From assembly GCA_903813345.2 (NCBI GenBank), contig CAIIXF020000003.1, positions 29,839,248 through 29,903,247 of the forward strand: a stretch of DNA of 64,000 nucleotides. The letters run 5' to 3'. The stretch's first letter is position 1. Each line of letters starts with the position of its first letter. This document shows positions 34,517 to 60,100 of the stretch, piece by piece. The position numbers and the translations under genes were made by a program. Source of the stretch: Owenia fusiformis (taxonomy: Eukaryota > Annelida > Polychaeta > Sabellida > Oweniidae). The notes below the pieces were generated by a model, which did not search any database, had not been told where the DNA came from, and worked only from the letters and a program-made list of their open reading frames with translations.

Positions 34517-37500
34517 TAGGGTGGTGGCATGATTTTTTCAAGTACAATATATCCACTAGTTAAAGTGCAAGTTGTGTAGGCCTTGGCTGTGTGATCAAAA
34601 TGAGCCCAAGATGATCAAATTTGGTCAAGGCGTTCAAAAGTTACAGCATTTTAAAGATCTGAAATTCGCGATTCCTTTCGTCGAAAATTGAATAAATTAT
34701 GCTAATGAGCTCATTAGCATATTTCACTTATAGATAAAAAAAATAAATATTATTCTAAGATTAGAAATATTTCAGATACCTAGAGAGAAAAAGTTGTGTG
34801 ATAGGAAAAATAATGAATCATGTCCAAGAAAACATGTAAATTAGAGATACAGATGCCCAAATATGGCTAACAGAGCCAAATTTCACCCCGATTTCTGGTA
34901 AAATTTGGACAAAATTGGCATTTTTTGTTCCTACACCCATATTTCTGAATCAATTTTACAGAAAATAATGTACTTAGTTGGTTGCATACTATTTTATTTC
35001 TGTCAAACCATATTTCTTCTCTAGATAAAAGTAATAAAATGCTTGATCTGATCAAAAAATTTCCCAAAAAAAGTTATTTGAAAGGTCTCACCAGTACAAA
35101 ATATCCATATTTAGCCACTTTTTTCACCTATTTCATGATCATCACCAATGTTGATAGGCCTCTATTTTTAAAAATCAGTAAATATCACATCTGCTATTCT
35201 AAATTTCCCCATAACTATTTTTTCTGTGAACATGTGTATGCTCAAACAGCCTCTTTATGCCATATTTTCTTCGAAAAAAGGCTCTGAAGTATGCTAGGAA
35301 AACATATTTTCACACAAATTCTAGGTGGAAATAAGCGCAGAGAGGCCATTTTGTAGTAAAATATGTCTAAAAATACATAATCTAGACATCTTGCACCTAT
35401 TTGTAACCATGAAAAATATTATCATATCCACACAGATTCAATATAAAGTACTATATATTTTTAATTCCTGCTATATAATGATTCAAACATAGCCAGTAAT
35501 CAAAAAGTGCCCTCCCTTGGCGGGATTTTGGGGTAGGGCGATTATTGAAAAACCAAAAATGACAATAACTTTGCCAAAAATGGATGAATTTGCATAATTT
35601 TTTTTTTAAAATGCTCAGTAAAGAAATTGTAATCTTTCTCTTTCTTTCAATTTAATCAATGTGGACTTATTATTCATCAAATAATTATTTTCAATCTTCA
35701 GAGGACCCATTTTTAAGGATTTGGGGGTAGGGCAATCACTGAAAACCACAAATAACAATAAGTTCACCAAATATGAAGACATTACTGTATTAATTAGTCA
35801 CTGTATTAATACATGTAATATGTTGGATTTTCAGTTAATTACATTTTTAAAATGTGTCCATTAATTTACATTTTTAAAATAAAAACCGTGTTCAATCGAC
35901 AGTCATGTATGTATTTCTCCATTGCAGCTTCCTAGTCGGAGTAGTCCTATTCACCTTCAATAGTTGTTCCACTGTACATTTTGTCAGCTATTGTCCAATG
36001 TTAGGGACTGAAATCATAAAAAAGTAGTTTAATTACTACTATAGTATTTCAAATTCTTAAAGAATTTCAGAAGATATCTTTAAAACCTTTTTTGATTGAC
36101 ACTGTATTTAAGCATAGAAATTGTTTACTTTACTACCACTGTAGTGCTCCCTAAATTACTCTCATTAGACATTACTCTCTAGATATTCTCATACATCATA
36201 AATGATAAATGTTCACTTTTATTGCGAAGAAGAAAATTGATGTACATCATTATATTGATTGGAATTATTACTCAATAATAATCCTATTCAATCACTAATC
36301 ATATGTACATATTGATCAAATGTTATAACAGAAACAACAAAGAAATAAAAACAATAACCAACACAATTACGAGAGCGAAGAAACTGTTAACAGACAGGCA
36401 TATCATGAAAATGTACATAATATCTTTGTTATGGTCCGCGGCATTTTAGAAAGTCAATCATTTATACATTACAATACATTTTCAGTCAATTCCAATCTGT
36501 TTTTTAATCTAAACCATAAATGTACAAATGCAATAAAACCAAGGCCTTTGAGAAATTTGGCCAAATTCAACATGGACTAACCAAACTGATCAAATATGTT
36601 GTCTCTTGGAAGGGCACTATGATTAGCTGGCATAACTGGGGGAGAAGGGGTGCATGTACCTACTAGTAATTCATTTCATGCTACTAGAAAATTTACAAAC
36701 CTTTATGTAGTTTGATGTTATTGTAGATCTTGTTTACTTGTATAATGCTTATGTCTCACAGTCTGATTGTCTGTATTTCTATAAAGTAAGAGGGGAAAAT
36801 GTATTCTACGCATGTATTTTTTATGGATTACTTCTTACACTGTGACAAGGCAGGCTATTATAAGACAAATAATCTGGGTACAATCCGAAATAATTGCATG
36901 GGCGTAGCGCTATTTTAATGAGTAGTACGCCAACTCGGAAACATAAGTTCAGGGAGGTCCGGGGGTTCTCCCCCAGGAATATGTGGGAATTTGGTTGTAT
37001 TTTGGAGCATATTTGCAATCGTCTGGTATGCTTGTGCGTACCAGGTGCTACGCCAATGAATTGGTGAGATTCTTTTGTTTTATAAGAGCTTGGTGCAAGA
37101 CTACATGTAATACAGTGTGAGTGTACAATGTATGTATAGACTCTAGAGTAGATCTACATGTACTGTTGTACATGTAGGCTATGTTTGAGAAACAATAGAT
37201 TCTAAAAGCTGAGTGATGTAAATGAAATGTGATTAGAATGTGATGTCAATTTTCTACAGAAGTCGATCATGAACTGTGAGTACATGCTGCTGCAGGCATG
37301 ACTTCAAAATCACGCAAAAGCAAGTGACATTTCACCTTTTCCTGGGCCTCAGATACAACTTGTAAGCCAATTTTCAAATTGAATTCCAAAATATAACTTG
37401 TGAAATTGAACCTCATTTATCTGTTTATGAACTTTGTTTATGGCATTAGCGTTGCAAATTGTCTAATACTTTCATCTAGAACATTTCATGATTATTATAA

Positions 37501-38751
37501 ACCTAAATCTTATTCATACTTTATTAAAATACTTACAATTGTATCCAAAAAACATCGGAGGAATAATTTTGCTTTAGTTATGATTCAAAATGGCTTTTGG
37601 GAAACCCCTCTAGCTGATCACGTCACGTGATTGGATTCTCCGCATTCCAGTATTCTAATTGGTTGGTTCATGGTGTGACGTCAACCAGGTCATTTGAGGT
37701 CAGATTATACATAAAAAATGGCTTGAACATAAAAATGTGTGCTGTGTTTAGGTTCCATTCCGCACCACCAAATAGGTAGGACTCAATAAACCACTGCAAT
37801 ATTTGATTAGAAGACATTATTGGCTACATCAGAGTCTTTCCGTTTTTTAAAAGGACAAAACATAAGTCATGTTCCGAGGTGTGCAAACTTTTCCTTTGAA
37901 TGTTTTCTTAGAAAATTATATTTTCGATCAAGAACCAGAAAAAAACGGAAAGACCATCGTAAAGAAGAGTATATTCCGATTCAGAAAAGTATTGGTTCAA
38001 AAATTGTTGATCAGGATTAAGCGTGCGGAATTAGCATCAAAAAGGGTTGCAAAATTAACGTTTTTCGCGGATGTTGCACTAGAGGCAATCTGCGCGAGAT
38101 TCCATTTTTTGGTTCGGTTTTTAGCGCATGCGCAATAAATCCAGCAATTTTATTGGTTCAAATTATTATAACGCATGCGCAATTAATAACTTATAGGAAC
38201 ATTTAATTTGAGATAGATGTCACTTACGTTCATTTTTTCACAGCAGTCCCCACCCATGATACACCATATAGTGCGGTAATATTTTTGTTTATTGTCAAAA
38301 CAAAAAGTATGCACCCAAAACAAATGTAATGACATAATATCAACCTGCCCCGGATTTGTAGACGTATGTTGTACAAACTTAAACTGAACCGATGGCAGAA
38401 AAGCACTTTGAATCATGGGAATGAAGTACTTCCTTTAATGAAAAACCGAACCAAGTAAAAACCGAATCTCGCGCAGATTGCCCCGACTCGGATGTTGTTA
38501 TTTTTCAGGACAAGTACGTCACAAATTTATCAAGTTTAGTTGACGGCTCACTTTCAATATGTTATTTCTCGGTCAATTCTTTTTAGAAAATTACAAAAAT
38601 AAATATTCCGAGAGACAATAAAATGCTTGTTTCATTGATATTACTTTTATTCCAAACAACACAATATTGAGGAAGTTATGGTGTGTTAAAAATGGCCCAA
38701 ATGGGAAAAATACGTCATGTCAGGGCTTTCCGCGCCTATTGTCACCACCCT
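34517..38751. mobile_element. 4.2-kb TIR element with 8-bp target duplication
   Basis: The left end TAGGGTGGTGGCATGA and right end GTCACCACCCT are inverted. The octamer ACTAATAC lies directly outside both ends (34509-34516 and 38752-38759). An 8-bp duplication and TAGGG ends fit the hAT superfamily. No transposase is recognisable in any frame, so it is non-autonomous or decayed. A smaller fold-back element is nested at about 38078-38497. It lies between CFAP20 and the kinase gene. Confidence 0.6.
38078..38497. mobile_element. nested fold-back MITE, GGCAATCTGCGCGAGATTC ends
   Basis: Left 'ggcaatctgcgcgagattc...ttggttcggttttt' and right 'aaaaaccgaaccaa...gaatctcgcgcagattgcc' are inverted arms. 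GCATGCGC words lie inside. A related end (cctcgcggagattgccc) occurs near 49400. The overlapping frames at 37820-38138 are not recognisable proteins. Confidence 0.6.
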
Positions 38752-38759
38752 ACTAATAC

Positions 38760-41681
38760 CTCATTTGGGAAACCAGGAATTTCCTGCGATGTAATACTTG
38801 GCAAATAAATGAAGTTTGAGTGAACAAAGTCTCCAAACTCCCGCCAAATATCCATAAAATAGATGGCAGCACAAACATGTGGAGATATGAATTCAGACAC
38901 ATTGAACCAATAATGAAATAAATAAGAGAAGTTGTTACCCTTACAAAAAGTTTATGGTGACCCAAGTTCAATGTAAGAACAAAATGTTGGAGAGTACAAA
39001 GGCGGCAATTTTGTCATTTAGTCATATTAAATACATATGATTGGACATAATTAAAGTAATCAATTAATAAAGCAAAAAAGTAAAATATGTCAGCTCTCAG
39101 ATATGAGAGAAATTAAATAAATATGGTGAGGAATCACAATGAATTTAGACCACCATGAAATATCATGGAACGGGTTCAACATTCAACATCCATGTTCACA
39201 TTTTCAGCATAAATACACAGTTATATTGAGCAAACATAAAATAATGTCTAATTCTTGTTGAGAATGTTATTCTTGTCTATGCTATATCATTGCATTGTGC
39301 TTTAAACCCTTCACTTATATCGCATAATAGGGTTCTACTTAAGACTCTACTTATACTAGAACACGGCATGAACATAAAGTCTAATTTAATATATCTAAAG
39401 CAGAGCAGAGTGCAAAATTCCAATAAAGAAGCCAAGTCACATGATATTGCTACCATTGTAATACCATGAAACGAAAGACAATAAAAGTTTACAATATATT
39501 TAATAATATTGATATTTTTCCAAGATAAGGACGAAGGGCAAGGTCAATATATTGATGTACATCCACAAATAATTTCAATTTGGGATAACATTAAAACATT
39601 GTCATGGTCCCTAAACAAGTTGCTTTTTAGTCCAACAAACTAAACATAAACATTGCAGACTTGGCTCACATGAAAACCATAAAACCCAAACATGCACTTA
39701 GAAGGACAGCAGTAAAGAATTGTAATCTTGTAATCCCTTGGGTGCAACTATAAGAGTAACTTATGGCCAAGAGCACTTATTTTACATTTTAAAAAGTTTA
39801 CTTTCTTTACCGGTGTTATAATATAATTGATGAATTGTGATTAGTTTAAAATATGGATAATGTTGCTATGCAATAAATCAAGAGATTTTCACAATGTTGA
39901 GAAGTGATCGCTATAATCTACAGAGTTAGCAGCCAGGCCACTGCCCCATTAGAAACAAAATTTTCCAAGAGGAGTAATGAAAAGGTGATTACCACTGTCA
40001 ATAAAACAGCTGTTTTTGAATGTTGTATGTAATGACATCATATGAACCCTGACTGATCACGAAACATTCTGTTTTTTGAACTTCACATGTTTTTTCACAT
40101 ATATCCAGATTTATGATATTTTCTGCTTCAGGTATAAAATGAAATTGGCATTAAAGAAACAGTACACATGTCAGCTCGAAATTATCCCATCATTTTGTCT
40201 CTGGATTGAATCGAGTCTTATTCGAATATGACATCATACCATAGATGAAATGCATAGCAACAGTATCAGTAAACAGATTATCTCAAGTCTTACTGCAAAT
40301 GGTCAATCATTGTCAATAGTCATTTTTATATCAATTTTCTTTTTAAATATGAGACACTGTTAGTCAAGGTCAATATATTGATATATGCCCACAAATGTGA
40401 TAAATTCCATTTGGGGTCAATCACACATCATGCAGTACAAAACGCTATAGAAAATGTGCGATATGGAAATGTGTGGTCTCGACATGAAGTCCAAATAAGC
40501 AAGGGGTAAGAGGTTTGATTTGAGTATGTTCTGTTCCCACCAAATTTTTGATTTAAATGCATAAACAAAGCATTAATAAAACTGTGGCATTAAAATTAGT
40601 TGAGTTTATTAATTAGTTGGAAGGAGGGACAGCACAAGAAAAGTTTGGACAACAACGACAATTTCTCGTAAAATATAGATTTTCATAGTATCATGTATAT
40701 TCTACTTTGTTTACTTTTCATTAGATACACACTGCACATAAATATCATCCTTCGTATAAAGAAAACATTATCTGCACATGTAATGATGACTTCATCATCT
40801 ATACACATAATGATGACTTCATCCACATGGAAATTGGTTAAATCTTAATACTTAGGATGTCCTTCAGTCGAGATAAAGATACACTTGGCTATGTTTAGTG
40901 CTTGAATTTGGCATTATGTGACACTTTATTACTTTCAAAGTGTAATGCAACTGTCCTATGATATTTCAGTATATGGCAACCACTTTCATGCCAGTACAGA
41001 ATTATTCCTTCACTTTTAAGCCACCATTTTAGAGAGAAAGAATGTCAACCATTTGCATTCTCCACATTCCAGTATATCATAAAACTTTGGGTTTTATGAG
41101 AAGGCAATACAGCATTGTAAATGCAACCACTGGACTCAATTGATAAATAATCCATTCCATTTTTTATTCCTGGAAGAAATACATTATAGCTTCATTCACC
41201 CCTTGTTAAGTCTAATGGTCTATCCTTTATCATGGAGTACAGCTTAAGAGATGGAGTCTTTGCACCCTCTTACATTTAACAAACTATGAAGTCATAATGG
41301 ACCAATGCACTGCACAAGGTTACTAAAGATCTCCAAATATTTGTTCAGTTTGTTCAGTACCGCCGGAACTATTTCATTGTCCTTTCCCATGTCATAAGGC
41401 ATCATCAGCTGAAGTAAATGCCTTGCATCAAGTAGTCCCAGCTGCATTGATTACTCCATAAGTACTGTAACTATGTCATGAATTACTACGCCAATGATAT
41501 ACCACAAGATATCACGGACAGATTTCCATCTGCTCCCATATCTATTGTCTTTGTCAGAGTCGATGCAAACCTGCCCATATTAATTCTACAGATACAAAAA
41601 TTCTATAATAGGCCGACTTGCTGCATTGGCTGATTCCATCCCAGATTGCTGTTGATGTCCTATAGATGGCTCTGGGGTGTA
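38760..41681. other. spacer and probable 3' UTR of casein kinase 2 alpha
   Basis: No coding exon is seen. The part next to 41681 should be the kinase 3' UTR, but no polyadenylation site can be fixed. A 46-bp word (aaggtcaatatattgat...cccacaaat) occurs twice, near 39540 and 40365, suggesting an old duplication or dispersed repeat. Confidence 0.45.
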
Positions 41682-53398
<11,717 letters not shown>

Positions 53399-54126
53399 TG
53401 TTGTATTTCGAGCAAAAACAGGAAAAGGCGTGTGAACCAAAACCTTTTCGATACTCAGAAATGTCCTTCGAAAAATCTCGCTTCTTTCTTGGAGAATACA
53501 CTAAACAGGTGTTAGATCTTCCACACCACTTAAATCAGTTCAATTTTTTCACCACTTGTATGGGAAGTCTCTAGTGTAATGCAGTGCTGTCAATTATTTT
53601 TCCAATTTTTATCAATTTCCACAGCAGCATGGTTCATTTCGGAGCATAAATTTTGAATTACGAACTAATTTTTTTGGCAACGTATTGGTATCAATATAAA
53701 CATAAAATATCAAAGTATGAAATAGTGATAGGTAATTTATCAGCAGTATGTATACTTGCGAGATATTCACCCACTTTTAAGTTGATAGTGGCTCTTACAT
53801 TCCTCCAAAATGGCGGATCTGCTTCACCCGATGGTCGGAAGCGAGGCTTTGACCCAATTTCAGAAATTACCAATTCTGTGACCCCTCTGCGAGCAATTGA
53901 TTAGTGTTTATGTTGGAAGAAAGAGGGCCAAAACCGAGATATTTCAAGTTGTTTATCTCAAAACTTAGTGGTTTGTTTCTCAAAATAACAAGTACATTGT
54001 GATGATGCAACTATATTTTTCCAATTTATAAGTATAGAATGAATGAAAGTGTGATGTATTCCTTGTATTTTGAATAAGAATTATAAGGACTAATTTTTCT
54101 TGTCGCTTAGCAACAAAAAAGCCAAG
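53399..54126. promoter_or_regulatory. bidirectional promoter interval, CK2 alpha / CCDC113
   Basis: 728 bp separate the two divergent start codons. It contains an AAAATGGCGG word (YY1-like) at about 53807-53816, no TATA box that can be assigned, and an 83-codon open frame (53653-53904) with no likeness to known proteins. The X-box at its right edge is listed separately. Confidence 0.6.
54102..54114 (+). promoter_or_regulatory. RFX X-box-like site at CCDC113 start
   Basis: GTCGCTTAGCAAC fits the X-box GTNRCC-(1)-RGYAAC with one mismatch: 5' half GTCGCT 5/6, 3' half AGCAAC 6/6. It lies 12 bp before the CCDC113 ATG. X-boxes bind RFX factors that drive ciliary genes, which fits this gene. The ATG itself lies in AAGATGGCGG, a YY1-type start-site motif (54125-54134). 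Confidence 0.6.
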
Positions 54127-57100
54127 ATGGCGGAATCCGAGACGATGAGCATTGACACTTCTACTGAGAATCAAGACGATCCTCTGCAAGACCTGTCAGA
54201 TGAGAAGATTTATACCCTCCTAGAAGAAACAATGTATGTATTGTCCATGTCATATTGGAATTTTAGAGCAACTGTGTGACTAAAAGTTGAAATAAAACTA
54301 ATAAACTGTGAAACTTTCACTTTCTCACTGCTTTGCAATTGCATTGCATTTCTGATTTTGCATTTTTTGTCTAGGGGGCTAATTTGCCTAAAAGTGTACC
54401 TAAGTAATTGTAAGATAAATGAATTAATACATTACAAGTTAAATGTAGAATTTACAGACATTTGTAGACTGAACTAGGGCAATGTGGGGTAATGTCGTCA
54501 TGAGAATGAACCCCCATGATGATGTGGGGATGGTTTTTCAAATCACCCCCACAACTAATTCTTGTGTATTGAAATCTTAGGGTTTTAAAACGTTGCCAAA
54601 AGTCACAGATATTGGCCAGATCGTTTTGTAGTAGGATCTCATAGGCTCAAAGAATAATTCACAAGATACGACACTAAATTGGAAAATTTCAAAAAAATAT
54701 GACCACCTTTTAAAAATGTCCTTATACAAAATGGTACCTGCTTCCCCATGACAGATTTTGCACTTATTTCATAGCTGAGATCTTCATCTTTCTATTTCTA
54801 CTTGTTTGGTTCGAGTAAATAACCTATGGATGCAGTTATTTGACTTTTAATACGGCAAATATTTTTCACGAGATCCGGACTCTTGTGTGTCCAAATATCA
54901 TTGTAATGATGACGTCACATTTCTGGAACCACGGGAGCACCATTCAGATTTGGACAGACAAGAGTCCGGCGATAGATTATCACTGTTTTGGCCTCTGATC
55001 AACGCAGCATTGCTTGAATAACGGTCATTGATGATAAAAAAGTTAAAGAATAACAAAATGTTTCGAATGAGGTATGATTTGTCTCATATTTTTCAGAAAT
55101 GGCTCCATAATCGTCATTTTAAAATTTGAAATTTTCTGAGGTGTCTCATCTTGAGGAATATTTATTGAGCTACTGATCCTACTACAAAAGAATCTGGCCA
55201 GCTAAGGCCACCGGGGTACTACATGCCATGTGCACCAAGTACAATTAGCATCTTGCCAAGTACGAAGTATACATGTTGCCCAGCATGTGGACCAAGTTAC
55301 AAGTCACATGCTCCCATATTCAAAATTTTCGAAGTCTTAATAATAAACCTCGCATGTGCAGCATGTGGACCAAGTTAGCAAGTGACATGGTACCATGTTG
55401 CATGTTCAAATAGCATCTTGTCAAGTTTAAACTATACATCTCGCATGTGCAGCATGTGGACCAAGTTAGCAAGTGACATGCTGCCATGTTACATGTTCAA
55501 ATAGCATCTTGCCAAGTTTAAACTATACATCTTGCATGTGCAGCATGTGGACCAAGTTAGCAAGTGACATGGTACCATGTTGCATGTTCAAATAGCATCT
55601 TGCCAAGTTTAAACTATATATCTCGCATGTGCTGCATGTGGACCAAGTTAGCAAGTGACATGCTGCCATGTTGCATGTTCAAATAGCATCTTGCCAAGTT
55701 TAAACTATACATCTCGCATGTGCAGCATGTGGACTAAGTTAGCAAGTGACATGCTACCATGTTGCATGTTTAAATAGCATCTTGCCAAGTTTAAACTATA
55801 CATCTCGCATGTGCTGCATGTGGACCAAGTTAGCAAGTGACATGCTGCCATGTTGCATGTTCAAATAGCATCTTGCCAAGTTTAAACCGTACATCTCGCA
55901 TGTGCAGCATGTGGACCAAGTTAGCAAGTGACATGCTACCATGTTGCATGTTGAAATAGCATATTGCCAAGTTTAAACTATACAACTCGCATGTGCAGCA
56001 TGTGGACCAAGTTGCCAAGTGACATGGTACCATGTTGCATGTACAGATAGCATCTTGCCAAGTTTAAACTATACATCTCGTCTCGCATGTGCAGCATGTG
56101 GACCAAGTTAGCAAGTGACATGCTACCATGTTGCATGTTGAAATAGCATCTTGCCAAGTTTAAACTATACAACTCGCATGTGCAGCATGTGGACCAAGTT
56201 GCCAAGTGACATGGTACCATGTTGCATGTACAAATAGCATCTTGCCAAGTTTAAACTATACAGCTCGCATGTGCAGCATGTGGACCAAGTTGCCAAGTGA
56301 CATGGTACCATGTTGCATGTACAGATAGCATCTTGCCACGTTTAAACCATACGACTCACATGTCCAGCATGTGGACCAAGTTGCCAAGTGGCATGCTGCC
56401 ATGTTGCATGTTCGAATAGCATCTTGCCAAGTTTCAACTATACATCTCTCATGTGCAGCATGTGGATCAAGTTCCAAAATGACACGTTTGTTTATTTGGA
56501 ATGGGAAATTAAATGATAAAATATATTTTTAAACTAAAAAGTTTGTTTAATGAACGGTAAAACGAATGAAATGAACACAAATTTGGAAAATGTAATTTAA
56601 AAAATGGTAAATTGGTATATAAGTTTGAGCTTTGTAGTAAGCATATGAAGAAATCATCCTCTACAATATTCTTGGTTAGCTGACCACTAACTCCCGGGCA
56701 CTGACTACATTTGTATTCTGCCACTCTCAGGCCAGTAGTCAGCTTTTACCAGGGAGGGAAGCATTTAAAGAATTCCATGAGGGATTTGACTTTTCCTTTG
56801 CATTATACCTTAGAATTCACACATGTAAAATGTTTCAATATGATAATAATAGATTACTAACTTTATGTTCTCATAAAACAAAAATAGATTGCAGAGAATA
56901 ATTTATTATGTAGAGATGATTTTATTATGGAATAATTGTGAAGTAATAAACTTGTTAATGTTACAAAGCTATGAACAGCATATTACTGTATCATATACAA
57001 TTATTCTAACACAATTCTAAACACATGTGAACATTATAGTATCCTTGTATTAATGTTCCAATCTGAGTGTCAGTTAGTTCACTAAGTAGGCTCCCTGGTC

Positions 57101-60100
57101 AGAAACATCTTGAATTCTTGAATAAGTAGAAATAAGAATATAACTGTATTTATGTAGAATTGAAAATCTGTATATCTGCAAATATAGAACATTTACCATT
57201 GCCCATGAGTTTTCTGCTCTGTAGAAAGACCATAAATGCACATCTTTATGAATTTATATAATCAATAGCACTTTAAGTCCCCATATAAGGTCTAAATCAC
57301 TTTGGCTTATACTGTAGTCTTACTCAGTGTTATATGGAAGAATGTGAAACTTATTTTAATTGCTAATTATGAATTTATATAAAACTAACTTTTATAACTA
57401 ACTTTTAGAGATCACATATATATTCTAATAAGCGATAATTCAAACCAATGCATAGCATTCATCCTCACATGATTTTGGTGAAAAATTAAAAAAATTGGTT
57501 CAAGAATAGGCGAGAAATGAACTCGTCAATGCTTTAAAATGGTTCAGAGAAAAATGTATTTCAAAATTTCTTCTTTCCTCCCGTATTTTTGACTGAAATC
57601 TCCCTTAATCTACCGTGTTTGAGCTAAATCTACAGTCAGTAACCTTGATTATTGGACTTCTTTCTTTTACTTTCAGTTTTACAGCAGGGAAATGTATATT
57701 TTCTGTAAAAACTGAGCGAGCAAAGGAACCCTCATAATACTTGCTCAGGGCCAACTTACATCATGGGCTTTTAATAATCAGCCTGATTACTCATTAATTT
57801 TTGTCATATTCTTTTGTTTTCCCATTTCATTTGACTAAATGAACTTTCATTTAACTTTTATTCACCATGACCTCGTTCAAAACCAATTTCAGGTTGGCAG
57901 GTCTGACGTTAGTTGCAAAATATTTTTGATATGCAAAACCATTGAAGTGGCGCATCATTAAAAAAAATTCAACTTTTATTTGAAAAATGGCGGGAAATTT
58001 GATAACGAGAAATGAAAAAATTCAAAAAATGAATTTAACCCTTACCCCAAAAAATGAATTTAACCCTAAGACCATGAATATGTGTGTCAAAAATGTAAAA
58101 TAAATTAAAAAATGAATTCCATAAATAAATAAATTTTTCTATGTCAAAATACAAAAAAAAGAATTTAATTCTAACCTTAACCCTAACCCTAACCATCCCC
58201 AACCCTATTAAACCAGATGGAGTTTTAAATGATTACCTAACCCTGACCTACCCACTGAGGACACAGGACGCGTACCAGACCCTAATGATACAGGGTCTAC
58301 TTGGCAGGAGCAGCGATCGCTATCAGTAGGGTCTGGCACATGAACACCGCTCCTGCAAAGAGAAATGAGTTAACCGTAGCCTTAACCCTAACCCTAATTA
58401 CCAACCCCAACCCTATCAAACCAGATGGAGTTTTAAATGATTACCTAACCCTGACCTACCCACTGAGGACACAGGACGCGTACTAGACCCTAATGATACA
58501 GGGTCCAATTGGCAGGAGCGGTAATCGCATACCAGACCCTAATGATACAGAGTCCACTTGGCAGGAGCAGCGTTCGCATACCAGACCCTAATGATACAAG
58601 ATCCACTTGGCAGGAGCGGCAATTGTGTACCAGACCCTAATGATACAGGGTCCACTTGGCAGGAGCGGCGTTTGCATACAAGACCCTAATGATACAGGAT
58701 CTACTTAGCAGGAGCAGCGATCCCTAACCAACCCTATTAAACCAGATGGGGTTTTAAATGATTACCTAACCCTGAACTACCCACTGAGGACACAGGACAC
58801 GTACCAGACCCTAATGATACAGGGTCCACTTGGCAGGAGCGGCGATCGTGTACCAGACCCTAATGATAGAGGGTCCACTTGGTAGGAGCGGCATTCGTGT
58901 ACCAGACCCTAATGATACAAGGTTCACTTTGCATGAGCAGCGATCGCTATCAGTAGGGTCTGGCACATGAACACCGCTCCTGCAAAGTGAAATGAGTTTA
59001 AACCGTAACCTCAACCCACCCTAACCAACCCTATTAAACCAGATGGGGTTTTAAATGATTACCTAACCCTGACCTACCCACTGAGGACACAGGACACGTA
59101 CCAGACCCTAATGATACAGGGTCCACTTGGCAGGAGCAGCGTTCGCATACCAGACCCTAATGATACAAGATCCACTTGGCAGGAGCGGCAATTGTGTACC
59201 AGACCCTAATGATACAGGGTCCACTTGGCAGGAGCGGCGTTTGCATACCAGACCCTAATGATACAGGATCTACTTAGCAGGAGCAGCTATCCCTAACCAA
59301 CCCTATTAAACCAGATGGGGTTTTAAATGATTACCTAACCCTGAACTACCCACTGAGGACACAGGACGCGTATCAGACCCTAATGATACAGGGTCCACTT
59401 GGCAGGAGCGGCGATCGTGTACCAGACCCTAATGATAGAGGGTCCACTTGGCAGGAGCGGCATTCGTGTACCAGACCCTAATGATACAAGGTTCACTTTG
59501 CAGGAGCAGCGATCGCTATCAATAGGGTCTGGCACATGAACGCCGCTCCTGCAAAGTGAAATGAGTTTAAACCGTAACCTCAACCCACCCTAACCAACCC
59601 TATTAAACCAGATGGGGTTTTAAATGATTACCTAACCCTGACCTACCCACTGAGGACACAGGACACGTACCAGACCCTAATGATGCAGGAACACCACTTT
59701 GCAGGAGCGGCGATCGTGTCCCAGACCCTAATGATAGAGGGTCCACTTGGCAGGAGCGGCATTCGTGTACCAGACCCTAATGATACGAGGTCAACTTGGC
59801 AGGAGCGGCGATTGCGTACCAGACCCTAATGATCAGGGTCAACTTGGCAGGAGCGGTGATCACATACCAAACCCTAATGATAAAGTGTCCACTTGGCAGG
59901 AGCAGCGTTCACGGTTCACGTACATCTTTTATTGACTCAGATGTCATCACAATGACATATTAGTCAGTACAATGTACAATATACAAAAATAACTTAGACT
60001 AAACTAACTACAAAATACAAAATGTAAACAGCATGACAAATGCAAAAATATAAGTTATGAGTCAAGTTTTAAATACAGCATAAGAAAATGTAAAATATCA

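Noticed and set aside
37820-38138. Lys/Arg-rich frames that might be a THAP-like or transposase piece
   Set aside because: Cys/His spacing does not fit a THAP domain and part of the frame lies in a fold-back MITE.
55830-56477. Repetitive minus-strand peptides (LVHMLHM-type repeats)
   Set aside because: They are translations of the 91-bp satellite, not genes.
58141-59935. Plus- and minus-strand frames and a possible true telomere
   Set aside because: The frames are repeat translations. CCCTAA runs are at most a few units long and embedded in a satellite within an intron, so this is not a chromosome end.
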